From: Spongilla lacustris
Taxonomy: Eukaryota > Porifera > Demospongiae > Spongillida > Spongillidae
Assembly: GCA_949361645.1 (NCBI GenBank)
Contig: OX442431.1
Span: forward strand, 2,351,122 to 2,415,121
Length of the DNA stretch: 64,000 bases
Reading direction: 5' to 3'
In this document: positions 55,673-64,000 of the stretch, in pieces
Layout: each line of letters opens with the position of its first letter
How positions within the stretch are numbered: the stretch's first letter is position 1
The notes under the pieces: generated by a model
Database searches by the model: none
Seen by the model: only the letters and a program-made list of their open reading frames with translations
Told to the model about the DNA's origin: nothing
Translations under genes and position numbers: made by a program

Positions 55673-58639
55673 TATGGAACGCCGTTGCCCTCAAAATTCA
55701 GTGCGTTTCAATATTTTATTTTATTTTTGTATTTATTTTTATTTTTTATTTTATCCATAGTAATTTGGAAATACTATCCGATAAATAGAACACTGTCTTT
55801 GAAGTTACCGTGTTTTCTCAATAAACACGTTGTTTAGTTCGCTGCGAGGTTGTTACATTTGTTGCTGTGTGTTCTAAACAGACGCAGCTTGCTTTTACCC
55901 ATTGAACACCTCTTCTTTGTAGCTTGTTTGGATCTTATAAGCGGGCGTGTACTAGCTCTTTAGTTACCTTCCTCTCCATAGTGATACGCAACGGCATGTA
56001 TTGTTAGTGGTAGCCGCGATATCCCCGATTATGTTGCTTTCCTGACCAAAGCCCTCCCTTCCAGCGGCGTAGGAAGGAGTTTAAAAGTGGGGGGCAAACA
56101 TTGATGGTCATCATGGGGAGGGTGCGGGAGAGGGGTACCCGTCCCGGCGGTCCCGCCCAGCCAGCTAGGTGAGTGCTGTAAGCTTCCCCATTCTGAGCAA
56201 AAGGTAGGTTTTGCTTAGTTTTTTATAAAAATAAGATAGTATGCATAAATACACTGTAGTATCGCTGGTGTAAAAGTCGCCCCCCTTTTCTACGCCACTG
56301 CTTTCGTCTGCATACGCTATACCCAATCAGAACAGTGTATGCACGTTGCTTTCTGAGCGGTGATAAAAAACCGGATCTTACAAGGGCATTTTGGAATCAT
56401 TATGTGATTAAACAACACACAAATCAATTTAAATGTTCAATCACATATTCTCTCAGACGTCACAGCGATTTTAAAGAGGATTTGAAAAACCTTTATTAAA
56501 TCAAAACTTGATTCGACGCTTTTTATGTACATGCGCATTGCTGAACTGCTGAACGTTCTGCTTGTATAAATTATATTTCCTTTACAGTGTGCTCTTTAAT
56601 TTGTTCTTCTTTTGGTACTGGATTTCCCTTTGTTCCTTTCTCAGCTCTTCAGTGTTACATTGCACCTAAGTCATATTTTAAACGCTTACACGTTCACCAC
56701 CAGCACTAAGAATTATAACTGGCATGATTTATTTTTTATAATATCAGGTTCTCATACTTCTGAATCCACCTGAACATCTCAGTTCATCACAAAAGACCCA
56801 TTTAACTATAACAGTCCTTCTGATGAAAAAGGTTTGGTATAGTTGGCAATATCTAGTTACAATTCTGTAGGGGAGGAGTGGGTTAGTTGAGCCAAATTTT
56901 AGGGTGAAGTTTATTCATTTTGGTTAATAGCCAGATATATAAAGGGGCATCACTTGGCATGTCGTAGAATTGTTAGAGACTGGGGATGGGCATGAGAAAA
57001 AGGACATTATAAAATATCAACTGGTGTAAAAACTAACCCAGCGAAGTGGTTCAGTAGATCTTTGAGCCATATGCTGAAGTTGTGTGCATATGCTAGCATG
57101 AGTAGGCCAAGGCCTTCTTGTCTCTCTTGTCCAATTTCCAAGCATTGTGAAATAATTGATCAAAGTAAATTCATATACATGCATGACACTTTGCCAATGA
57201 GAGCCCATAAAATTGATTTGCAAGTGTTTTATCGTGATTCACAATGTCATTCTCCATTTTACAAATATAAACAGAATGCCTCTGAGATTGTTTCATAGCC
57301 AAACAAGCCTAGCTCATTATTTCTGTTACATGAATCAATAATGCCATACGATCGCAGTTAAAGCGTATGGCTCAACTAACCCATTTGCAAATGGCTCAAC
57401 CCCACTACTACCTTTTCAAGTGAAGAGGAAAGTTGCATAAAACAGAAGCAAAGTATATAGTTTATTTTAAACATTAATATAGCTGCATACTTGTACTTTC
57501 TAATACCTAGATTGAAAGAGAAATATCAATGATGCCAGCACAAACTGTGAAAAAAATAGAATTTCACTCTGATCATCAAATTTCTTATTTTTGAATGTTA
57601 CATTGTAATGAATACAAAAGCAAAATCCATATGTAGGACAAAAAGATAGTCATTACACTTAATGTCAATATATGTAGCATAATTCAAGAAAAAATGGGGT
57701 GGCTCAACTAACTCACTCCACCCCTACTTATAATAATTCTCAAAAGCGTAGGCAAGTCAAGTGTATCGTTAATAACTCAAAAGTGAAATCCTCTTGTTTA
57801 ATAATTTAAATTTTCTAGTAGTCCACCAAGAACACTGATTCCTATGCTTACATATAACAACAAGACATAAAAGCGTTCAATAGTTAACATGTACATTTAG
57901 ATGCAGATGCATTAACATTTGGATCTAAAAAACACCACCTTGGGAGTGTAGATTAAGATCTCATAATTGCAGGTGGACAATGCATTTATAATGCAACTTG
58001 GGCCTAGTATAGTTCTCCAGAAGTTGAATACAATGTTGACGAAACCTGATGTGTGGGGTATGGTGAAATGAATTTATATAGTGAATAGTAGGAATATCCT
58101 AAATTGAATATTTTAGCCATGGAATATACTGTATTCTGTACATACCTGATCCAGTAATTCAATTTAACATACCATTATAATAATACTTAACGAGGCTCAT
58201 ACTTATATTTGTGGCCACCAATCTCCCCAAGATACTTGTGTACTACATAATACATTATTATGTGCCAATGACTATTCAATGGAGTTTTTAAACATTTACA
58301 ATTGATCTACAAACTTTGGAAGAACAAAAGGGAACTCCTTTGCTCTGATGCAATGTTACCAGCAAGCATTACCCAGACTGTTGTTAACAATATACAGAGT
58401 ATGGCATTAACCAATAAGGATTATTTCAAAATAGTTTGGTGGATTTGGCAGTCCAGTTTTACTCCCAGAAAAATAGAAAAGGCCATCTACTAATGCTGTT
58501 TTTTCTGGCCTTCTAGTAAAACACAATAATCCTTCATATTAACATATAGATACCTACCACAGTGTACACCAGGACATTAGACAATAAGTTGATACTCACA
58601 TTGCATGTCTAAATGCATTTTGTGATTAACCCTCAAATA

Positions 58640-59450
58640 TCTACACCCACACTTAAAACACACTTACCTAAAACCCACTACACACATGTACACATACACT
58701 ACACTACACCTATACCCACACAATGTACACTTACCTATACTGCACTAAACATAGCTACATTCCTACACCCACATATATATCTGCACACACATACTAACAT
58801 CTACACAAGTACATACACTTAAACTAACACACATTACACAAGTGTGGTGTGCATGAGTTAGGTGTGTCATGTTTGTAGGTAGTGTGGGTGTTGGTGCATT
58901 GAATTTTCATGCAGTTCAATTTAATTAATGTAAGTAGATAAGGAGGATTCAATACATCTAGAAGTACATGCATACATAAATTGATCAAGGTACACTATAT
59001 GTGTAGAGAAGTGTGAATGTAGACAGTATAGTATATGTAGTGTAGTGTGGGCGTAGGTATGTGTAGTGTAGTGTGGATGTAGATATGTGTAGTGTAGAGT
59101 GGGTGTAGGTATGTGTAGTGTAGAGTGGATGTAGGTATGTGTAGTGTAGAGTGGGTGTAGGTATGTGTAGTGTAGAGTGGGTGTAGGTATGTGTAGTGTA
59201 GAGTGGATGTAGGTATGTGTAGTGTAGTGTGGGTGTAGGTATGTGTAGTGTAGAGTGGATGTAGGTATGTGTAGTGTAGAGTGGGTGTAAGTATGTGTAG
59301 TGTGGGTGTATGCATGTGTAGTGTAGTGTGGATGTATCATCATGTATGTGTGTGTAGTGTAGGTGTAGGTATGTGTAGTGTAGTGTGGGTGTAGCTATGT
59401 GTAGTGCATGTATGTGTAGTGTAGTGTGGGTTTAGGTATGTGTACCATAT
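58640..59450. repeat. 26-bp minisatellite at the centre of the palindrome
   Basis: 59034-59450 is a tandem array of about 26-base TGTGTAGTGTAGAGTGGGTG(TAGGTA)-type units. 58640-58850 is a looser CA-rich stretch of inverse sense. Repetitive open frames on the minus strand are by-products. Confidence 0.85.
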
Positions 59451-60983
59451 TAATTACTAAGTATATTTATATCCAGCCATGTACCGGTACACACTTCCCT
59501 ACCAAATACATTTTTCATGCATGTGTCAACTAAATTCTATGCCTTTAAGTTGGGACTTAATGTCCTGGTTATTTTACTGCAACACCAGAAAACACTGCAG
59601 AAAAATAGCATTTATTTTATACATGACCTATTCTAGTTTACTGTGAGTACTACCATTTTTGTAATAATCCTGTGTTGGATGTTGATGTGAGCTGCATGTT
59701 TATGGTCAGTGCTAAACGTACATTTGACTCATTGAAACTCATGCAAGATACAGACTATCTTTATTCCTCACCATGATTTTCGGCTACACATTTTTACTTA
59801 TCCAGTTGTAATACCTTGCATGAGCATGTCATATGTGCCAACAATATTGTCACATGCAAGTCTCATCTGAAAGATGTTGATCTATCCCTTTATGTAAACT
59901 GTATATCCCTTTAAATAGGTTGCAGTATATTTGATTATACTTGTCCCTTCAGTCCCACTCCGTATAGGGATAATCGTTGTAAAATACAGTCTGGGTAGGC
60001 TTGCTGCTATGATTGTATCAGTGCAAAAGCAGTTTGTTTTTGTCCCTCCCAAACATTGGTTTCGTATTGATTATTATTTTTTCAACTGCATGCAGCCCAC
60101 AGTGTGTACTTGTCTGATTAAAAGTGAAAGAAAATTAATGACATTAATTTGTACAGCAATTGCAAAATCAGGCAAATGAATTCTTTTAAAAAGTCAGTGA
60201 CACATAATAATTCATCCATGTACTATGTGGTACACAAGTATTTTAGGGGATTGGTGGCCACAAATATAATTATGAGCTTCATTAAATATTATTGTAGTGG
60301 TACATTAAAGGATAACTTACCAAATTGAAAAGTACTGGCATGCACAGAATACAGTATATTCCATGGCTGAAATATTCAATTTAGGATATTCCTACCATTC
60401 AATTCCACCAAGCACTTAACTCGCCTAACCATTAGGTTTCATCTACATTTACACAACTTCTGGTTAACTATACTAGACCCAAGGTGCATTATAAATGCAA
60501 TATGAACAGTGTCATCTTTCATTGCAGATCATCTTGTCCACCAGCAATTATGAGATCTTACTCTTGATACTTCGAATTCTACACTACCAAGGTGGTGTTT
60601 TTTAGATCCAAATTTTAATGCATCAGCATCTAAATGTACATGTTAACTATTGAAAGCTCTTATATTGAACTTTTATCTTGTTGTTATATGTAAGCATAGA
60701 AATCAGTGTTCTTGGTGGACTACTAGAAAATCAAAATTAGTAAACAAGAGGATTCCACTTTTGAGTTATTAACCTGACTCACCTAACCCTTTTGATAATT
60801 GCTATAAGTAGGGGAGGAGTGGGCTATAGTTGAGCCACTAGATTAGTTGAGCCACCCCACCCCCCACCCCCCCCTTTTTTTTAGCTATACGAAGAAACAT
60901 ACTTGAATTATGCTAACATATATTAAGTGCAATGACTAGCTTATTGTTCTACATAAAAATTTAGTTTTTGTATTCATTACAAC

Positions 60984-61332
60984 CATGAGAGACAATTTAA
61001 ATATCACTAGTGAGGAAACTGAAGTCTTCCTTAGTGATGAGATCTAAGATGTATATACATGTATTGGATACCGAGACATTAATGTTAACATAAACACACT
61101 TTAAAATTATACTAATTTGTCTTTGGTGGATAAACATCTACCCAGAATGGCCCTGGCAATGGCTCGGACGACGGTGAAGCTTAGTCTGCCATACATTTCA
61201 GCCAAGACTTGACTCTTGTGGCAGGAAGAGGTGGTGGCAATGTAGGATGCGAGGCGGGAGAAGGTGGTGTGAGCTTCTTTGCCCCAGTTACAATATGTCT
61301 CCACAGCGAATGGGACACAAACCCACCCACAA
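60984..61332 (-). pseudogene. RLE retrotransposon fragment inserted in the right arm
   Basis: Minus-strand residues VETYCNWGKEAHTTFSRLASY...MYGRLSFTVVRAIARAILGR are a C-terminal end plus about 120 bases of 3' UTR. The left arm lacks it: around 57580 its sequence is continuous (CATTGTAATGAATAC). No TAA tract is present at this insertion. Confidence 0.85.
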
Positions 61333-62770
61333 TGTAATATTCAAAAATAAGAAATCTGTTGATCAGAGTGAAATTCTATTTTCTTACAGTCTGTGCTCTC
61401 ATCAATGATATTTCCGTTTCAGTCTAGGGTGTTAGAAAGTACAAGTATGCAGCTATATTAAAATAAAACTATATACCTTGCTTCCATTTTATGCAACTTT
61501 CCTCTTTACTTGAAAAGTTAGTAGTGGGATTAAGAGCCATTTGCAAAGGGGTTAGTTGAGCCATACGCTTTAACTGCGATCATATGGCATTATTGGTTCA
61601 TGTAACAGAAATAGTGAGCTAGGCTTGTTTGGCTATGAAACAATCTCAGAGGCATTCTGTTTATATTTGTAAAATGAAGAATGATGTTGTGAATCACGTT
61701 AAAACACTTGCAAATCAATTTTATGGGCTCTCATTTGCAAAGTGTCATGCATGTATATGAATTTACTTTGATCAATTATTTCACAATGCTTGGAAATTGG
61801 ACAAGAGACAAGAAGGCCTTGGCCTACTCTTGCTAGCTTAAGACAGCATATGGCTCAAGGCTCAACTGACCCACTTGGCTGGGTTAGTTGTGCCACTTAA
61901 CACCAGTTGATATTTTATAATGTCCTTTTTCTCATGCCCATCCCCAGTCTCTAACATTTCTACGACATGCCAAGTGATGCCCCTTTATATATCTGGCTAT
62001 TAACCAAAACACAAAAGCACTATAAACCTAACCCTAAAATTCAACTAACCCACTCCTCCCCTACAGGATTATAACTAGATATCTGGTTTTGTCAACTATA
62101 CTCGGCCTTTTTCTTCAGAAGGACTGTTATAGTTAAATGGGTCTTAGTACCAAGCAGTACCAAGAAATGAAAAAGAGCAAACTTTAAAGGAAATATAATT
62201 TATACAAGCAGAACGTTCAGCAGTTAAGCAATGCGAATGTACATGTAAGGTATTGTGTACAATCAGAGTAACGTACGTGTTGATCTATTATAGGCCTACA
62301 ATATAGTCCGGTTTTCTATCTCCGCTCAGAATGCAACGTGCATACACCGTTCTGAGTGGGTAAAGCATATGCAGACAAAGGGAGGGCTTTGGAAAGTATA
62401 CAGGAAAGCAACATGATCGGGGATATCGCAGCTACCGGTAATAATTAAAGCTAACAATACATGCGTAGAGCTAGTACACGCCCGCTTAGAGGTGTTCGAT
62501 GGGTAAAAACAAGCTGCGTCTGTTAAGAACACACAGCAACAAATGTAGCAACCTCGCAGCGAACTAAACAACACACAGCAACAAATGTAACAACCTCGCA
62601 GCGAACTAAACAACGTGTTTATTGAGAAAACAAGTAGCGATCAAGACAGTGTTTCTATTTATCGGATAGTATTTCCAAATTACTATGGATAAAATAAAAA
62701 ATATAAATAAATACAAAAATAAAATAAAATATTGAAACGCTCTGAATTTTGAGGGCAACGGCGTTCCATA

Positions 62771-62892
62771 GCCCAGTCCATGTCTAGTGTACATGTATTG
62801 TTTTCCTTGTAGCTATAGTGTTAATAGTTAGGTTGTACCATGGAGTTTAACTTTTTCAGGTGTATCTTATGTATATGTTGTATATTAATATT
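62771..62892 (+). pseudogene. Tiny retrotransposon copy, right part (3' UTR)
   Basis: GCCCAGTCCATGTCTAGTG... is the 3' UTR found at 55436-55562, resuming after the palindromic element. It ends in the next TAAA tract. Confidence 0.85.
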
Positions 62893-62964
62893 AATAATAT
62901 AATATAATAAAATAAAATAAATAAATAAATAAATAAATAAATATAATAAATAAATAAATAAATT
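62893..62964. repeat. (TAAA)n tract before the 5'-complete element
   Basis: TAAA-type run ending AAATT directly before ATG 62966. Confidence 0.95.
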
Positions 62965-62965
62965 T

Positions 62966-64000
62966 ATGGCGCGCGGTCGGAAGAGGTCTAAACCACAAAG
63001 TGCAAACCACGGGCGCCGCTCTTCGCGCTCACCGCTTAGCTCGCAAGCGTCACAGGTAAGTAGACACGAATGTCCTTTACACTCTTGTTCGTCTTCGCTA
63101 GGTTCTAAAGATGCTCTCAAGCGGCACCTCCAGGGCCATTTTTTGTCAAAGGAACCCGAATTATCGGAAGATATGATCCACCAGGCGGGCTTTACAATTT
63201 GCACCACTTGCAACTCAGTATTAGTCACGGCTAGAAGGAATCGATGCAACACTTGCATTAGCAGCTGCCGAATGTCTCGCGTTTCCACACAAAGCAGCTG
63301 CTGTGGAAAAAGTCAGGCTCCAGCGAGTCCAGCGTGCACCGAGCATTCGGAGTCATCTCAGGTCCCCTATTCACCCATATGCACAAGATCTAGCTCATTG
63401 GTTCTGGCGCATGAATCAGATATGGAACCTTATTCCTCACGAGTACCTGTCAGTCTCGACAATCTTCGGCCGGCCTCAGATCCCGCCACACTAATAACTC
63501 CCATTCGTCAGGATCCACCGACACATTCTACTTCATGCTCATCAAGCCACGTTTCGGTCCCACAGGTATCATATATAATGGATTCCCCAGAGCTTCCGCA
63601 TTCTTCAACTCAGCACCCAGTTCAGTCCATCACTCCGCAAGGGTTTGAAACCGGACCAGAACCGGCGCGCTCTTCCCAGAGCCCCGCCTCATCCACTATT
63701 TCTTCACCTTTGCACACTCCCATATTCTCGCATGCACATCCACCATCTACACCAACAACAGGGGTTCCCTACGAAGAAGTGCTGCTTGGCACAACTCCAT
63801 CCTCATCGGGTCATAACACCCGAGGGAGAAGGACCTGCATAGTTGAAGGGTGCAGGGAACACATTGCCCCTTCGATGTGGCGGAACCACATGAATGCTCA
63901 CGCAAAGGGTATATTTGCAGGCGCAGTACCAACAGGCTGGCTTGAAGAGAATGGGTTGTATAAATGCGAACAGTGTTCCCAGCTAGTGGCCAAGTCACAT
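62966..64000 (+). CDS. N-terminus of an RLE non-LTR retrotransposon ORF (continues beyond window)
   Basis: The frame is open for 345 codons from ATG 62966 to the last base and starts within a few bases of a TAAA tract. The N-terminus is basic and Ser-rich (MARGRKRSKPQS). A C2H2-type finger ECPLHSC...ALKRHLQGH lies at residues about 36-61, then CTTC and CNTC pairs at about 85-105, a long Ser/Pro/Thr-rich linker, a second finger CIVEGC...MWRNHMNAH (about 296-314), and GIFAGAVPTGWLEENGLYKC, EQC up to the edge. A zinc finger followed by G.VP..WL....C..C is what I recall just upstream of RT in this element type. RT and RLE are expected beyond 64000. I chose this start because no upstream codons exist in the tract. 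A GTAAGT at 63055 could act as a donor, but the frame stays open through it. Confidence 0.8.
   Translation, partial: MARGRKRSKPQSANHGRRSSRSPLSSQASQVSRHECPLHSCSSSLGSKDALKRHLQGHFLSKEPELSEDMIHQAGFTICTTCNSVLVTARRNRCNTCISSCRMSRVSTQSSCCGKSQAPASPACTEHSESSQVPYSPICTRSSSLVLAHESDMEPYSSRVPVSLDNLRPASDPATLITPIRQDPPTHSTSCSSSHVSVPQVSYIMDSPELPHSSTQHPVQSITPQGFETGPEPARSSQSPASSTISSPLHTPIFSHAHPPSTPTTGVPYEEVLLGTTPSSSGHNTRGRRTCIVEGCREHIAPSMWRNHMNAHAKGIFAGAVPTGWLEENGLYKCEQCSQLVAKSH

Larger units (their letters stand above)
55673..62770. mobile_element. 7.1-kb palindromic DNA transposon (long inverted-repeat arms)
   Basis: Left tip TATGGAACGCCGTTGCCC and right tip, inverted, the same. The left arm (55673 to about 58620) and right arm (about 59510-62770) are inverted copies along almost their whole length, with small indels; the centre is a minisatellite. 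Flanked by the 6-bp duplication gcccag. TATGG ends with a 6-bp duplication fit what I recall for the IS3EU superfamily (TAYGG, 6 bp). I find no transposase, so it is probably non-autonomous. The motif GGCTCAACTAACCCA recurs several times in each arm and may be a protein-binding repeat. The short open frames (58302-58493, 59931-60179, 57062-57298 and others) show no domain. Confidence 0.85.

Noticed and set aside
58921..59343. Two overlapping minus-strand open frames rich in HTTLHIPTP repeats
   Set aside because: They are the translation of a 26-bp minisatellite; both frames stay open only because the unit has no stop.

Overview
The window looks like a piece of an invertebrate (metazoan) nuclear genome, most likely a sponge. 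The DNA is AT-rich and dense in eukaryotic transposons. It carries two spliceosomal U1 snRNA genes, AATAAA signals, and two large intron-poor genes for a secreted beta-helix / multi-membrane-span protein type that I know mainly from sponges. The taxon is inferred from family memory. A run of exactly 200 N (34974-35173) points to a scaffolded assembly.

Left half, 1-34973: a direct tandem segmental duplication. Copy I is about 1-14390 (its left end lies outside the window) and copy II is about 15968-34973 (cut by the gap). In order, each unit holds the receptor-like gene, duplicated non-coding DNA, a decayed RLE-type non-LTR retrotransposon piece, a U1 snRNA gene on the minus strand, a decayed gene of a transposon-like family with an HNM-x-SEQTLG motif, and a repeat block (repeat A) with a RING-finger-like exon. 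The copies differ by insertions and deletions. Copy I has a Ty3 integrase fragment where copy II has unrelated DNA. Copy II keeps a 0.7-kb fold-back element of which copy I has only one tip. Copy II also has an extra repeat A interrupted by a truncated Ty3 gag-pol element.

36.3-55.6 kb is mostly concatemers of 5'-truncated non-LTR retrotransposons that encode a reverse transcriptase, a CCHC zinc knuckle and a restriction-like endonuclease (RLE). Most pieces start directly after a (TAA)n tract, and several end in another such tract after a short 3' UTR. New copies therefore appear to have landed in the TAA tails of older ones. A 1.7-kb fold-back element, a 0.3-kb near-perfect palindrome and a gene exon with YHxNPEP repeats lie between the two arrays.

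55673-62770 is a 7.1-kb palindromic DNA transposon with TATGG...CCATA ends and a 6-bp target duplication (gcccag). It split the tail of a small retrotransposon copy. Directly to its right, after another TAAA tract, an open frame starts at 62966 and runs off the window. It encodes zinc fingers and is the likely intact 5' end of an RLE retrotransposon.

There are no operons, CRISPR arrays or bacterial-type signals. I recognised no tRNA or rRNA genes.
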